A stretch of DNA of 64,000 nucleotides from Stenotrophomonas sp. NA06056 (GCF_013364355.1 NZ_CP054931.1:1178001-1242000); one strand, 5' to 3'. Counted from the stretch's first letter, positions 8,693 through 19,171 are shown. Numbers and translations: made by a program. Notes: generated by a model not told the origin, from the letters alone.

Positions 8693-11600
8693 ATGAGCGC
8701 GCCGCCGCGCCTGCGACTGCGAAGGATCCGCCGTCATTTCATCGCCGCCTGCGCGGTCGGCCTGGTCGGGCTTGCACTGCTGGTCGGCACGCTCAGCCAG
8801 CTGCTGCCGCTGGCTGAGCGCCATCCTGACAGGATCGCGGCCTGGCTGAGCGCGCGCGCCGGACAACCGGTGCGCTTCGAACGCCTGGACACCGCTTGGA
8901 CCCGACGCGGTCCATTGCTGCAGTTGAAGGGCCTGCGCATCGGCGCGGGCCAGGGCCTGGCCATCGGTGAAGCCGAAGTGCTGGTGTCGATGTACAGCGG
9001 CCTGTTGCCGGGCCGCTCGCTGACCGAACTGCGCCTGCGCGGCCTGGCATTGGACCTGCAACAGGCCGCCGATGGCCGTTGGTCGGTGCGCGGCTTGCCG
9101 CAGTCCAGTGCTGGCGGCGATCCGCTGGATGCGTTGCGCCGGCTGGGCGAACTGCAGGTGATTGGTGGCCGTCTGAGCGTGCATGCACCTGCGCTGGGCG
9201 TCGAAGCCACCCTGCCACGCATCGATCTGCGTATGCGCGTGGACGGCGACCGCCTGCGGGTGGGCGTGCGTGCCTGGGCGCAGACCGATGCCTTGCCGCT
9301 GACGGCGGTGCTGGACCTGGATCGCCAGCGCGGCAACGGCCAAGCCTGGCTGGGGGCCGATCCGATTGATTTCCGTGCCTGGTCGCCGTTGCTGGCGGCC
9401 GGCGGCGTGCGCCTGCGCGAGGGCAAGGGCGAGCTCAATCTGTGGCTGACCCTGCGCGATTTCGCCCCGATGGCGCTGACCACCGATTCGGATCTGCGCG
9501 ATCTGCGTATTGAAGGCGCGCCGATGCCCGGCATCGCACGTCCGCAGATGCAGCTGCAACGGCTGCAGGCGCGGCTGCGCTGGCAGCGGACGGCAGACGG
9601 TTGGGCGCTGCAGGTGCCGCGCCTGCGTCTGCAGGCCGATGGCAACCCGCAGCAGCTGGATGGCCTGCAGGTACGGCTGGGCAAACAGATGCAGGTGCAG
9701 GCTGGAGCGACGCAGGCGGGTATCGCCTTGCGCGCGCTGGCACTCAGCGACCGGCTGGATGCGGGCCTGCGTCATTGGCTGTACCTGGCCAAGCCGCAGC
9801 TGGACGTGGCGCAACTGCAGGTGCGCGGCCAGCAGGATGGCCCGTTGTGGGTACAGGGCGAACTGCAGTCGCTGGGTTTTGCCAGCGTTGGCAACTCGCC
9901 GGGTCTGCGTGGCCTGGGCGGCCGCTTCGAGGGCGATGCCGATGGCTTCAGCCTGCAGCTGCAGCCGCAGCGCCAGCTGCAGTTCGATTGGCCGACCGGT
10001 TTCGGCGTGCGCCATGACCTGCACCTGGCCGGGCAGATCGTCGGTTGGCGCGACGAGGCCGGCGGCTGGCGCATCGGCACCCCGGCGATGCGTGTGGAAG
10101 GCACCGACTACGCCGCCGACGTGCGCGGCGGGCTCTGGTTCCAGGGCGATGGCACCCGGCCGTGGATGCAGCTGGCGGCCAAGCTGGACGACGTGCCGAT
10201 GACCGCCGCCAAGCGTTTCTGGATCCATTCCAAGATGAGCAAGGGCGCCACCGACTGGCTGGACATGGCCTTGGCCGGTGGTCAGGTGCGCAACGGCATT
10301 GGTCTGGTCAGTGGTGACCTCGACGACTGGCCGTTCGACAACAACGATGGCCGCTTCGAGGCCACCGGCCACATCAGCAACGGCGACATCCGATTCCAGC
10401 ACGACTGGCCGTTGATGGGCCAGGTGTATGCCGATGTCGCCTTCATCGGCCCCGGCTTCCACATGCAGGGTCGCGGCGATCTGGCCGGCGTAGCGGTGCA
10501 GAAGTTCGAAGCGGGCATCCAGGATTTCGGCCAGCAACCCCTGTACGTGCGCGCCGACAGCCAGGGCGATGCCGGCAAGCTGCTGGCAATGCTGCGGCAG
10601 AGTCCGCTGCACAAGGAATACGGCGACACCTTGGACAACCTCGCGGCAAGCGGTCCGGCCAACGTGCATTTCGACCTGCTGCAGCCTCTGCACCATGACG
10701 AAGGCGGTGGCCACCTGCAGGGCACGGTGGACCTGGCTGGGCTGAAGCTGGTCGACAAGCGCTTCCAGCTGGAATTCGACAACATGCGCGGGCAGGCCCG
10801 CTACAGCAATGCCGGCTTCGCCGCCGAAGCGCTGGCGGTGCGCCATCTCGGCCAGGACGGCCGGCTGAGCCTGCGCGCCGGTGGCTTCGTGCGCGACCCG
10901 AAGCTGGCCTTCGAATCGGAACTGGCCGCTTCGCTCGATGCGGGCGTGCTGATCGACCGCGCAGCGGAAATGGCGTGGCTGAAGCCCTACATCAATGGCA
11001 CCTCGCCGTGGACCATCGCGGTGAACCTGCCGAAGGCCGCGCCGGGTGCGCCCGCGCCACCAAGTGAGCTGCGCCTGCGCTCGGATCTGGTGGGCACCCG
11101 CCTGGACCTGCCGGCGCCGCTGCAGAAACCGGCCAGCGAGCCGCTGCCGACCACCGTGGCCGCGCAGTTGCCGATGGGCGCAGGGCGCATCGACGTGGCG
11201 TTCGGCCAGCGTGTGGCGCTGGCCGCGCGCAGCCACAACAACCAGACCGGCGTGCAGGTCACCCTGGGCAGCGACCACGTTGACCGCGAGCCACCGCCCA
11301 GCGGGCTGACCATCAATGGCCGCAGCCCGACCCTGGATGCGCTGGAATGGATCGGCCTGGCCCGTGGCGCCGGTGGCGATGGCGACCCGATGCCGCTGCG
11401 GGCAGTGGACGTGCAGGTCGGTCAGCTGATGCTGATCGGTGGCGTGTTCGAGCAGACCCGGTTGCAGCTGCACCCCGGCCCGCAGGCGCTGGACGTGCGC
11501 CTGGATGGCCCGTCGTTGGCCGGCAAATTGAACGTACCCAACGCCGATGGCGGCACCATCAGCGGCCAGCTCGAGCGGGTGTACTGGCAATCGTTGCCGA

Positions 11601-12562
11601 CCGTGCCCGGAGCTACCGCTGCACCGGCACGGGTGCAGGCCGGTGCCGACGACATGGACCCGGCCAAGCTGCCGCCGTTCGCACTGGACATCGCCGACCT
11701 GAAGTTCGGCAAGGTCGTGCTGGGCCAGGCGATGCTGCGCACGCGGCCGATCGCCAACGGCCTGAGCGTGGAAGAACTGCGCTTCCGCGCCCCCAGCCAG
11801 GAGATCGACATCCGTGGCCGTTGGCTCGGCAAGGGCGGTGGCTCGCGCACCGCGCTTGATGCGCAGGTGCGCAGTGAAGACCTGGGCGGGTTGCTGCAGA
11901 ACCTCGATTACGGCGGCCAGCTGCGCGGTGGCTCCGGCCACGCACAGCTGCAGGCGTCCTGGCCTGGTGGTCCTTCCGATTTCCAGCTGGGCAACCTGCA
12001 GGGCCAGCTCGATGTGAATGCCCGCAATGGCCAGTTGCTGGAGCTGGAGCCGGGTGCGGGCCGCGTGCTGGGCCTGCTCAGCGTCGCCCAGCTGCCGCGG
12101 CGGTTGATGTTCGACTTCCGCGATTTCTTCTCCAAGGGCTTCGCGTTCAACCAGGTGGAGGGCAGTGTGCAGTTCGGCGAGGGCATGGCCCGTACCGACA
12201 AGGTGCTGATCGAAGGGCCGGCCGCGAACATCACCATCCGTGGCGAGGCCGACCTGCGCAAGCAGCAGTTCGACCAGACCATCGACGTCAACCCGCGCGC
12301 GGGCAACCTGCTGACCGTGGTCGGCGCGGTGGCCGGCGGTCCGGTCGGCGCGGCGCTGGGCGCCGCCACCAATGCGGTATTGTCCAAGCCACTGGGCGAG
12401 ATCGGCGCCCGCACCTACAAGGTGACCGGCCCGTGGAAGGAGCCCAAGGTGGAAGTGATCGAGCGCAGCCGCGAACGCCAGCCCGCGCCCGCGCCGCCGC
12501 CGCGCCTCCCGCCCTTGCCAGCCGTGCCGCCGACCGTCACCGAACCCTCACCGCCGCGCTGA
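8693..12562 (+). CDS. yhdP: YhdP family AsmA-like envelope protein
   Basis: The 1289-aa protein has one N-terminal transmembrane helix (about residues 18-40) and a very long periplasmic part. Recognisable features are the AsmA-like N-terminal segment (ARAGQPVRFERLDTAW) and the family C-terminal region with LGLLSVAQLPRRLMFDFRD, then TIDVNPRAGNLLTVVGAVAGGP. It ends in a proline-rich tail. YhdP belongs to the bridge-like AsmA proteins implicated in moving phospholipids to the outer membrane. It lies 30 bp after rng and 63 bp before tldD in one operon. Confidence 0.9.
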   Translation: MSAPPRLRLRRIRRHFIAACAVGLVGLALLVGTLSQLLPLAERHPDRIAAWLSARAGQPVRFERLDTAWTRRGPLLQLKGLRIGAGQGLAIGEAEVLVSMYSGLLPGRSLTELRLRGLALDLQQAADGRWSVRGLPQSSAGGDPLDALRRLGELQVIGGRLSVHAPALGVEATLPRIDLRMRVDGDRLRVGVRAWAQTDALPLTAVLDLDRQRGNGQAWLGADPIDFRAWSPLLAAGGVRLREGKGELNLWLTLRDFAPMALTTDSDLRDLRIEGAPMPGIARPQMQLQRLQARLRWQRTADGWALQVPRLRLQADGNPQQLDGLQVRLGKQMQVQAGATQAGIALRALALSDRLDAGLRHWLYLAKPQLDVAQLQVRGQQDGPLWVQGELQSLGFASVGNSPGLRGLGGRFEGDADGFSLQLQPQRQLQFDWPTGFGVRHDLHLAGQIVGWRDEAGGWRIGTPAMRVEGTDYAADVRGGLWFQGDGTRPWMQLAAKLDDVPMTAAKRFWIHSKMSKGATDWLDMALAGGQVRNGIGLVSGDLDDWPFDNNDGRFEATGHISNGDIRFQHDWPLMGQVYADVAFIGPGFHMQGRGDLAGVAVQKFEAGIQDFGQQPLYVRADSQGDAGKLLAMLRQSPLHKEYGDTLDNLAASGPANVHFDLLQPLHHDEGGGHLQGTVDLAGLKLVDKRFQLEFDNMRGQARYSNAGFAAEALAVRHLGQDGRLSLRAGGFVRDPKLAFESELAASLDAGVLIDRAAEMAWLKPYINGTSPWTIAVNLPKAAPGAPAPPSELRLRSDLVGTRLDLPAPLQKPASEPLPTTVAAQLPMGAGRIDVAFGQRVALAARSHNNQTGVQVTLGSDHVDREPPPSGLTINGRSPTLDALEWIGLARGAGGDGDPMPLRAVDVQVGQLMLIGGVFEQTRLQLHPGPQALDVRLDGPSLAGKLNVPNADGGTISGQLERVYWQSLPTVPGATAAPARVQAGADDMDPAKLPPFALDIADLKFGKVVLGQAMLRTRPIANGLSVEELRFRAPSQEIDIRGRWLGKGGGSRTALDAQVRSEDLGGLLQNLDYGGQLRGGSGHAQLQASWPGGPSDFQLGNLQGQLDVNARNGQLLELEPGAGRVLGLLSVAQLPRRLMFDFRDFFSKGFAFNQVEGSVQFGEGMARTDKVLIEGPAANITIRGEADLRKQQFDQTIDVNPRAGNLLTVVGAVAGGPVGAALGAATNAVLSKPLGEIGARTYKVTGPWKEPKVEVIERSRERQPAPAPPPRLPPLPAVPPTVTEPSPPR

Positions 12563-12625
12563 ACCCGGCGTCCCTGTTTCCCCGGCGGACTTGCCTGACC
12601 GCCTTTACACCCCCAGATCGAGACC

Positions 12626-14071
12626 ATGACTGACAACGCCCTGACGCTTGCCCAAGATCGCCTGTTGCGGCCCGGTGGCCTGGATACCGCTGGCCTGGAG
12701 CGCACCTTCGGCCAACTGCTCGGCCCTGGTGTGGACTTCGGCGACCTGTACTTCCAGCACGCCCGCCGTGAAAGCTGGAGCGTGGAAGACGGCATCGTCA
12801 AGGACGGCGCCCATTCCATCGAGCAGGGCGTGGGTGTACGTGCAATTGCCGGCGAGAAGACCGGCTTTGCCTATTCCGATGACATCCACGCCGGTGCACT
12901 GCTGGCGGCGGCGCAGTCGGCACGCGCGATCTCGCGCGAAGGTGGCGCGCAGACCGGGCGCTCGCTGCTGCGCGGCGATGCGCGCGTGCTGTATCCGTCG
13001 CTGGACCCGATCGACGGCATCGGTAACGAAGCCAAGGTCGAGGTGCTCAAGCGCCTGGACGGTTATCTGCGCGCGGCCGACCCGCGCGTGAAGCAGGTGA
13101 TGGTCAGCCTGTCCGGTGGCGTCGATACCGTGCTGGTCGCCCGCACCGATGGTGTGCTGGGCGCCGATGTGCGCCCGCTGGTGCGGTTGAACGTGCAGGT
13201 GATCGTTGAACAGAACGGTCGCCGTGAGTCGGGTTATGCCGGCGGCGGTGGTCGCTACGGTTATGAAACGCTGTTTGCCGATGGCCGCCCGGAAGCCTTC
13301 GCCCGCGAGGCGCTGCGGCAGGCATTGGTGAACCTGGAGGCGGTGCCGGCGCCGGCCGGAGTGATGCCGGTGGTGCTGGGACCGGGCTGGCCGGGCGTGC
13401 TCCTGCACGAGGCGGTCGGTCATGGCCTGGAAGGTGACTTCAACCGCAAGGGCACCAGTGTCTACGCGGGCAGGATCGGCGAGCGCGTGGCGGCACCGGG
13501 CGTGACCATCGTCGACGACGGCACCCTGGATGGGCGCCGTGGTTCACTCAACATCGATGACGAAGGCCATCCGACCCAGTGCACCACGCTGATCGAGGAC
13601 GGCATCCTGGTTGGCTACATGCAGGACAGCCTCAACGCGCGGCTGATGGGCGTGGCGCCGACCGGCAACGGCCGTCGTGAATCGTTCGCGCACATGACCA
13701 TGCCGCGCATGACCAACACCTACATGCGCGCTGGCCAGCACGATCCGCAGGAAATGATCCGTTCGGTGAAGAAGGGCCTGTACGCGGTCAATTTCGGTGG
13801 CGGCCAGGTCGACATCACCAGCGGCAAGTACGTGTTCTCGGCCACCGAGGCCTACCTGATCGAGGATGGTCGGATCACCGCGCCGGTGAAGGGCGCGACC
13901 CTGATCGGCAACGGCCCGGAAACCATGCAGAAGGTGCGCATGGTCGGCAACGACCTCGCCCTGGACGAGGGCGTGGGCATCTGTGGCAAGGACGGGCAGA
14001 GTGTGCCGGTCGGCGTTGGCCAGCCTTCGCTGCTGATCGAGGGCATCACCGTCGGCGGTACCCAGGCCTGA
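12626..14071 (+). CDS. tldD: metalloprotease TldD
   Basis: The 481-aa protein is the catalytic subunit of the TldD/PmbA (TldE) protease, which unfolds and cleaves peptides and matures microcin B17 in E. coli. The zinc motif [12 protein letters not shown] is at about residues 261-272; a second conserved region follows with [26 protein letters not shown]. It is the last gene of the maf-rng-yhdP-tldD operon. Its partner pmbA lies just downstream, separated by the reversed darP gene. Confidence 0.95.
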   Translation: MTDNALTLAQDRLLRPGGLDTAGLERTFGQLLGPGVDFGDLYFQHARRESWSVEDGIVKDGAHSIEQGVGVRAIAGEKTGFAYSDDIHAGALLAAAQSARAISREGGAQTGRSLLRGDARVLYPSLDPIDGIGNEAKVEVLKRLDGYLRAADPRVKQVMVSLSGGVDTVLVARTDGVLGADVRPLVRLNVQVIVEQNGRRESGYAGGGGRYGYETLFADGRPEAFAREALRQALVNLEAVPAPAGVMPVVLGPGWPGVLLHEAVGHGLEGDFNRKGTSVYAGRIGERVAAPGVTIVDDGTLDGRRGSLNIDDEGHPTQCTTLIEDGILVGYMQDSLNARLMGVAPTGNGRRESFAHMTMPRMTNTYMRAGQHDPQEMIRSVKKGLYAVNFGGGQVDITSGKYVFSATEAYLIEDGRITAPVKGATLIGNGPETMQKVRMVGNDLALDEGVGICGKDGQSVPVGVGQPSLLIEGITVGGTQA

Positions 14072-14112
14072 GCACGGCGATGGCCACAGCCACCGCCATG
14101 CCCGACGGGGAC

Positions 14113-14703
14113 TCAGTCCTCGTCGGCGTCGTCGACCGGCGCGTCTGCCTCGGCGTCCTCGCCGGACGGCTTCAGACCCAGCGCGGCCGGCAGCATCAGC
14201 GCGCGCAGCACCTGGAAGATTTCGCGGTAGGCACGCGGCGGCTTGTTCCTGGCCTTTTCAGCCTGCGCGTTGCGTACCAGCGTGCGCAGCTGCTGGCGGT
14301 CGGCCTGCGGGTAATCGTTGAGCAGTTCGGCCAGCGCGGTGTCGCCCTCGTTCATCAGGCGTTCGCGCCAGTCTTCGGCACGATGCATCATCGCCACTTC
14401 GCGGCGACCGGTGTCGCTGTTGACGTCCAGCGCTTCGCGGATCGCGTCCAGGGCGGCATCGTCCTCGCGGCGCATGTGCTTGGCCAGGAACGCCAGCTGC
14501 CGCTTGTGCGCGATATGGGCGGTGATCCGCTTGCACTCGGCGATGTGCGGCAGCAGGTCCTCGGGGATCGGCAGGCGCGCCAGCTGGGCCGGGGTCAGCG
14601 ACACCAGCTTCTCGCCCAGGGCCAGGACGTCGAGCGCATCGCGCCGGTTCTGGCTGCGGCTCTTGTCGTGGAATTCACCGGTTTCTTCGTCGCGTCCGCG
14701 CAT
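14113..14703 (-). CDS. darP: ribosome biogenesis factor DarP (YjgA, DUF615)
   Basis: The 196-aa basic helical protein associates with late 50S ribosomal precursors in E. coli. Family features are the start [37 protein letters not shown], and the C-terminal [15 protein letters not shown]...[12 protein letters not shown] block. The tail is strongly acidic ([14 protein letters not shown]). It is divergent from pmbA, as in E. coli. A hairpin with seven T residues stands in its leader at 14721-14749. Confidence 0.9.
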   Translation of the reverse strand: MRGRDEETGEFHDKSRSQNRRDALDVLALGEKLVSLTPAQLARLPIPEDLLPHIAECKRITAHIAHKRQLAFLAKHMRREDDAALDAIREALDVNSDTGRREVAMMHRAEDWRERLMNEGDTALAELLNDYPQADRQQLRTLVRNAQAEKARNKPPRAYREIFQVLRALMLPAALGLKPSGEDAEADAPVDDADED

Positions 14704-14720
14704 CGTCCATACCTGATTTC

Positions 14721-14749
14721 AAAAAAAGTCGCCCGGCGTGATGCCGGGC
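14721..14749 (-). terminator. terminator-shaped hairpin in the darP leader
   Basis: On the minus strand a GCCCGGC/GCCGGGC stem (14731-14737 and 14743-14749) with a five-base loop is followed directly by GACTTTTTTT, then 17 bp later by the darP start codon. No minus-strand gene lies immediately upstream, so it would end a darP leader transcript or stray transcription. Confidence 0.5.
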
Positions 14750-14771
14750 CCAACCCGCACAGGATAAAGCA

Positions 14772-16139
14772 TTGAACGTGATCGCCCCTGAAGTCGCCGT
14801 CGGCGACGACAGCCCGGCCCGGCTGGAACGGCTGGCCGACATCTCCCAGCAGCTGTTGCAGCGTGCCCGCGCGCTGGGCGCCAGCCAGGCCGAGGTCAGC
14901 TGCAGCGAGGACCGTGGGCTGGAGGTCAATGTCCGTCTCGGCGAGGTCGAGACCGTGCAGTCCACCCGCGACCGCGGCATTGCCGTGACCGTGTACTTCG
15001 GCCAGCGCAAGGGCAGTGCCAGCACCGCCGACCTGCATGAAGCCAGCTTGCTGGCCACCGTCGAGCAGGCGTGCGCGATCGCCCGCCATACCGAAGACGA
15101 CCCGGCCGCCGGCCTGGCCGAGGCCGGCTTGATGGCCCGCGACTTCCCCGAGCTGGACGGCTGGCACCCCTGGGAGCTGCAGGCCGACGAGGCCGTGGAC
15201 CTGGCACTGGCCTGTGAGGCAGCGGGCCGCGAGGCCGATGCGCAGATCCGCAATTCCGATGGCGCCTCGGTGTCGAGCATGCAGAGCGTGTCGGTCTATG
15301 CCAATTCGCATGGTTTCATCGGCCGCGAGCGCGGCACCCACCATTCGATCGGCTGTGCGCTGATCGCCGGCATCGGCGATGGCATGCAGCGCGATGGCTG
15401 GTACACCGGCGCACTGGCCCGCGAGGACCTGGAAGATCCGGCCAGCGTCGGTCGCCGCGCCGCCGAGCGCACGGTCGCCCGCCTGCAGCCACGTTCGTTG
15501 CCGACCGGCAGCATGCCGGTGCTGTACGCGCCGGAAGTAGCGCGCAGCCTGGTCGGTCATCTGCTGTCGGCAGTGTCCGGCGGCGCACTGTACCGGCAGG
15601 CCAGCTTCCTGCTGGACAGTGTCGACCAGCAGCTGTTCCCCGACTGGATGCAGATCGAGGAGCTGCCGCATCTGCGCCGCGGCCTGCGTTCGGCGGCCTT
15701 CGACGGCGACGGCGTGGCCACGCGTGCGTCGGCCCTGGTCCGCGACGGTGTGCTGCAGCGCTACGTGCTGGGCAGCTATTCGGCGCGCAAGCTGGGCCTG
15801 CAGACCACCGCCAATGCCGGCGGCGTGCACAACCTGCAGCTGGCGGCCAATGCCGGTTCGCTGCAGGACATCGCCACGCAGATGGGCAACGGGCTGCTGG
15901 TGACCGAGCTGATGGGGCAGGGGGTGAACGGGGTGACCGGCGACTACTCGCGCGGCGCCGGCGGCTTCCGCGTGGAGAACGGCCAGATCCAGTATCCGGT
16001 GGATGGCATCACCATCGCCGGCAACCTGCGGGACATGTTCATGGCGATCGAGGCGGTCGGCAGCGACGTCGATCCGCGCTCACATATCCGTACCGGCTCG
16101 ATCCTGGTGGGACGGATGACGATCGCCGGTAATGATTGA
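14772..16139 (+). CDS. pmbA: metalloprotease PmbA (TldE)
   Basis: The 455-aa protein is the non-catalytic partner of TldD. It has the family fold without a HExxH motif. Diagnostic segments are VSCSEDRGLEVNVRLGEVETV near the N-terminus, KLGLQTTANAGGVHNL, and the C-terminal NGVTGDYSRGAGGFRVENG with SILVGRMTIAGN. It starts with TTG at 14772, with AGGA seven bases upstream; a GTG two codons later is possible. Confidence 0.92.
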   Translation: MNVIAPEVAVGDDSPARLERLADISQQLLQRARALGASQAEVSCSEDRGLEVNVRLGEVETVQSTRDRGIAVTVYFGQRKGSASTADLHEASLLATVEQACAIARHTEDDPAAGLAEAGLMARDFPELDGWHPWELQADEAVDLALACEAAGREADAQIRNSDGASVSSMQSVSVYANSHGFIGRERGTHHSIGCALIAGIGDGMQRDGWYTGALAREDLEDPASVGRRAAERTVARLQPRSLPTGSMPVLYAPEVARSLVGHLLSAVSGGALYRQASFLLDSVDQQLFPDWMQIEELPHLRRGLRSAAFDGDGVATRASALVRDGVLQRYVLGSYSARKLGLQTTANAGGVHNLQLAANAGSLQDIATQMGNGLLVTELMGQGVNGVTGDYSRGAGGFRVENGQIQYPVDGITIAGNLRDMFMAIEAVGSDVDPRSHIRTGSILVGRMTIAGND

Positions 16140-16226
16140 TGCCATTGATGGCGTAAGCTAGGCGCGCCTGACGCGACCGGCTTGCCGCCGGTCGGTCCAG
16201 ACCACCCAATAAAAAGGAGTTTTGTC

Positions 16227-16589
16227 GTGAGCGAATTCGAGAACGTCCCGGCTGCGAGCAGCGTACCGGCCGACCAGCGCACCATGGCCCTGGCGGCGCA
16301 CCTGCTGGGTATCTTCACCGGCTTCATCGGCGCGCTGATCATCTGGCTGATCAACAAGGATGACGCCGGCAAGGCCTTCGTCACCGACCAGGCCAAGGAA
16401 GCCCTGAACTTCCAGATCACCGTGACCATCGCGATGGTCATCAGCATGATCCTGACCGTCGTGATCATCGGCGTGTTCCTGGCCCCGATCGTCGGCATCA
16501 TCAGCCTGGTGTTCAGCATCATCGCTGCGGTGAAGGCCAACAACGGCGAAGCCTACCGTTACCCGTTCGCGCTGCGCCTGATCAAGTAA
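16227..16589 (+). CDS. DUF4870 domain-containing small membrane protein
   Basis: The 120-aa protein fits the DUF4870/YtpI-like family: a polar N-terminus, TMALAAHLLGIFTGFIGALIIWL as first membrane segment, a conserved KDDAGKAFVTDQAKEALNFQ loop, then two further hydrophobic stretches. Its function is unknown. I chose the GTG at 16227 because AAGGAG stands seven bases before it; the longer upstream reading frame has no such site. Confidence 0.8.
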   Translation: MSEFENVPAASSVPADQRTMALAAHLLGIFTGFIGALIIWLINKDDAGKAFVTDQAKEALNFQITVTIAMVISMILTVVIIGVFLAPIVGIISLVFSIIAAVKANNGEAYRYPFALRLIK

Positions 16590-16615
16590 GCGGTAACGAT
16601 CAACGACGCAAACAG

Positions 16616-16640
16616 AAACGCCCGGCAATGCCGGGCGTTT
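16616..16640 (+). terminator. intrinsic terminator after the DUF4870 gene
   Basis: The perfect 11-bp stem AAACGCCCGGC/GCCGGGCGTTT has a three-base loop and a short T run. Confidence 0.7.
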
Positions 16641-16658
16641 CCGTGTATGGCGCACCTG

Positions 16659-16681
16659 GTAGCGCCGGGCCATGCCCGGCG
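16659..16681. repeat. short GTAG palindrome
   Basis: The element is GTAG followed by a CGCCGGGC/GCCCGGCG stem with a two-base centre. The same core is tandemly repeated at 44044-44473. Confidence 0.6.
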
Positions 16682-16712
16682 AGCGCACAGCGCTGCAGCT
16701 CCATTGCTGCGG

Positions 16713-17591
16713 TCAGTGATCGCGTTCCACCGCCAACGTGGCCAGCGCGCGCAGCGCATCGGCTTCTTCGTGATAGCCCGCCAGCGCCTGCTGCATGCGC
16801 GCGGACAGTTCGCGCAGCTGCGCCTTGGCACCGTCCATGCCGAGCAGGGCAGGGAAGGTGCTCTTGTCCTGCGCCTGGTCCTTGCCGGCGGTCTTGCCCA
16901 GCTGCTCGGAACTGGCTTCGACATCGAGGATGTCATCGCGGACCTGGAAAGCCAGGCCGAGCGCATCGGCGAAGCCGTCGAGCTGGGCCAGCACCGGCTC
17001 GGGCGCATCGCCGCACAACGCGCCCATGCGCACCGCGGCGCGGATCAGCGCACCGGTCTTCAGCGCATGCATGCGGGTGAGGGCTGCCAGCGACTGTTGC
17101 TGGCCGGTGGCATCGATGTCCAGCGCCTGGCCGCCGCACATGCCGGCCGCACCGGAGGCATGGGCCAGGGTCTGCAGGCATGCCACGCGCAATCCCGCCG
17201 GCAGCGGCGCATCGGCCAGCAGGCCGAACGCACGGGTCTGCAGGGCGTCACCGGCAAGGATCGCGGTGGCTTCGTCGAAGGCAATGTGGGTGGTGGGCTT
17301 GCCACGGCGCAGGGCATCGTCGTCCATGGCCGGCAGGTCGTCGTGCACCAGCGAGTAAGCGTGGATCAGCTCCACGGCCATTGCTGCGGCATCGAGCTTG
17401 TCCAGCGGCGCGCCGAACACCTGGCCGGCGGCATAGACCAGCAACGGACGCATGCGCTTGCCGCCGCCGAGCACGGAATAGCGCATGGCCTGGTGCAGGC
17501 GTTGCGGCGCGTCGGCCGGCGAGGGCAGGGCAGCGTCGAGCTGGCTTTCGATACGGTCGCGCCAGCGCGCGAACAATGCCTCAGCCGTCAT
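16713..17591 (-). CDS. ispA: (2E,6E)-farnesyl diphosphate synthase
   Basis: The 292-aa prenyltransferase makes geranyl and farnesyl diphosphate from IPP and DMAPP for quinones, undecaprenyl carrier and other isoprenoids. It has [10 protein letters not shown], the first aspartate-rich motif DDLPAMD (84-90), GDALQTRAF, and the second motif [11 protein letters not shown]. The start at 17591 is the family N-terminus and overlaps the end of xseB by 11 bp, so translation is probably coupled. The xseB-ispA order is common in proteobacteria; no dxs gene follows here. Confidence 0.93.
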   Translation of the reverse strand: MTAEALFARWRDRIESQLDAALPSPADAPQRLHQAMRYSVLGGGKRMRPLLVYAAGQVFGAPLDKLDAAAMAVELIHAYSLVHDDLPAMDDDALRRGKPTTHIAFDEATAILAGDALQTRAFGLLADAPLPAGLRVACLQTLAHASGAAGMCGGQALDIDATGQQQSLAALTRMHALKTGALIRAAVRMGALCGDAPEPVLAQLDGFADALGLAFQVRDDILDVEASSEQLGKTAGKDQAQDKSTFPALLGMDGAKAQLRELSARMQQALAGYHEEADALRALATLAVERDH

Positions 17592-17841
17592 GGCTGGGCG
17601 GATCGAAGGGTTCGGCGGTTTCGGGCTGGGCCGGATCGCTGAGCAGGCGCACGCGCAGTTCGGCCTGTTCCAGCGCCTGCTGGCACTGGCGGTACAGACC
17701 GACGCCACGTTCGTAAGCGCTGAGCGAGGCTTCCAGGCTCAGCTCGCCGGTTTCCATCTGCTCCACCAGCTGTTCCAGCGATTCGAGCGACTGCTCGAAC
17801 TGGGCGACCGGGGAGGCGTTTTCGGGGGACTTCTTGGCCAT
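17581..17841 (-). CDS. xseB: exodeoxyribonuclease VII small subunit
   Basis: The 86-aa protein has the helical-hairpin pattern of Xse[27 protein letters not shown] then [22 protein letters not shown]. It assembles with XseA (not in this window) into the single-strand-specific exonuclease VII. It is placed between tilS and ispA in one minus-strand unit. Confidence 0.93.
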   Translation of the reverse strand: MAKKSPENASPVAQFEQSLESLEQLVEQMETGELSLEASLSAYERGVGLYRQCQQALEQAELRVRLLSDPAQPETAEPFDPPSHDG

Positions 17842-17877
17842 GCGACAAGTGTGGACGGCGCGCGCGCGAGGGTCAAT

Positions 17878-19164
17878 TCACCAGCCGCCCGGATGCCACT
17901 GCAACTGTGCATTGCGTGCCTGCAACCAGGCCTGCAGCGGCGCGGCAATGACTACATCGGCGGCGGCCAGCAGCTGCCCGCGGTCGAACAGCAGCGGCAG
18001 CTGTGCGCGTCGCCAGGGCGCCAGGTGTTCGCGCTGCAGGCAGTCTTTCAGTGCGGATGAATGCGTGCGGCCAGGCAGCACGATGCGTTCGCCGCCTTGG
18101 CGGGCGCGCAGTTCCAGCGGGTGGTCGAAGCCGTCCGCACCGAGCAGGCGCAGCTGGCCGCCATCCGGCAGCTGCAGCGGCACGCGGCCATCCCATGCCG
18201 CCTGCCAGTTCTTCGGCAGGGCGGGCAGCTCTGCCGGCAGCAGGTAGGCGTGCTGGCGCCACTGGCGGATCGCGTGCTGTTGCCAGCGCACCTGCGATTG
18301 CCGATCAGCGCCGGCGAGCATCAGTTCGTTCTGTGCCTGCCGCAGTACGTGTGCCGGCAACGGTGCCGCGTCATGGCGGCGTACCCACGCACGCAGCACG
18401 CGTGCAGCACGCTCGGGTGCAACCTGGCGCAGCAGCTCCAGCGACAGCACACGTGGTGCCACTTCCAGGTGAGCGAGCAGCTCGGCATCTTCTTCGTCGA
18501 GCAGCGCGCGGGTCTGCGCGCTATGTGCAGCGCTGGCAGCCAAGGCGGCAGCGGCATGTGGCCAGCGCTGGCGCAGCAGTGGCAGTACCCGCAGGCGCAG
18601 GAAATTGCGGTCGGCGTGGTCTTCGCCGTTGCTGGGGTCTTCGATCCAGTGCAGCCCATGTGTGGTGGCGTAGGCCTGCAGCCCGCTGCGAGGCACATCG
18701 AGCAAGGGCCGCCACAGCCGATGGCCATCGAGTTGGCTGTCAGCGGTCATCGCCGCCAGCCCATCAATGCCCGAGCCGCGCAACGCGCGCAGCAGGAAGG
18801 TCTCGGCCTGGTCGTTCTGGTGCTGGGCCAGCGCCAGGGTTTCCCCGGCCTGCAATTCGGCGGCGAATGCAGCACGGCGTGCCAGCCGGGCGGCACCTTC
18901 GAGGCCATGCCCGCCCGCGTGCGGGACCTGCACGCGGTGCACGGCCAGTGCAATGCCCAGCGCCGCGCATTGCTGCTGGCAGTGCCTTACCCAGTCATCG
19001 GCAGCCGGTTGCAGGCCGTGGTGTACATGGATGGCACGCAAGGGCGTGCCGGCGGCCTGCGCCGATTGCCACAGCCAGTGCAGCAGCACGGTCGAATCCA
19101 GGCCGCCGCTGTAGCCGACCAGCAGCGGTGCATCCAGCGGAACGAGGGTCGGGAAGGCAGTCAC
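17878..19164 (-). CDS. tilS: tRNA(Ile)-lysidine synthase
   Basis: The 428-aa cytoplasmic enzyme uses ATP and lysine to change C34 of the CAU-anticodon tRNA-Ile to lysidine. The ATP-binding P-loop SGGLDST is close to the N-terminus, with LAQHQNDQAETFLLRALRGSG (the conserved H-DQAET block) and a C-terminal TilS domain with LRARQGGERIVLPGR. The frame stays open far upstream, but the GTG at 19164 gives the usual family length (E. coli 432) and has a TATACT box seven bases before it. The upstream part of the frame runs into repeat DNA and is not family-like. Confidence 0.9.
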   Translation of the reverse strand: MTAFPTLVPLDAPLLVGYSGGLDSTVLLHWLWQSAQAAGTPLRAIHVHHGLQPAADDWVRHCQQQCAALGIALAVHRVQVPHAGGHGLEGAARLARRAAFAAELQAGETLALAQHQNDQAETFLLRALRGSGIDGLAAMTADSQLDGHRLWRPLLDVPRSGLQAYATTHGLHWIEDPSNGEDHADRNFLRLRVLPLLRQRWPHAAAALAASAAHSAQTRALLDEEDAELLAHLEVAPRVLSLELLRQVAPERAARVLRAWVRRHDAAPLPAHVLRQAQNELMLAGADRQSQVRWQQHAIRQWRQHAYLLPAELPALPKNWQAAWDGRVPLQLPDGGQLRLLGADGFDHPLELRARQGGERIVLPGRTHSSALKDCLQREHLAPWRRAQLPLLFDRGQLLAAADVVIAAPLQAWLQARNAQLQWHPGGW

Positions 19165-19171
19165 GGCGGCA

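Noticed and set aside
7760..11941. 1393-aa open frame on the minus strand opposite rng and yhdP
   Set aside because: High GC makes antisense frames long; its composition (Gln, His, Arg, Ala) is that of a shadow frame, and the plus strand carries clear rng and yhdP.
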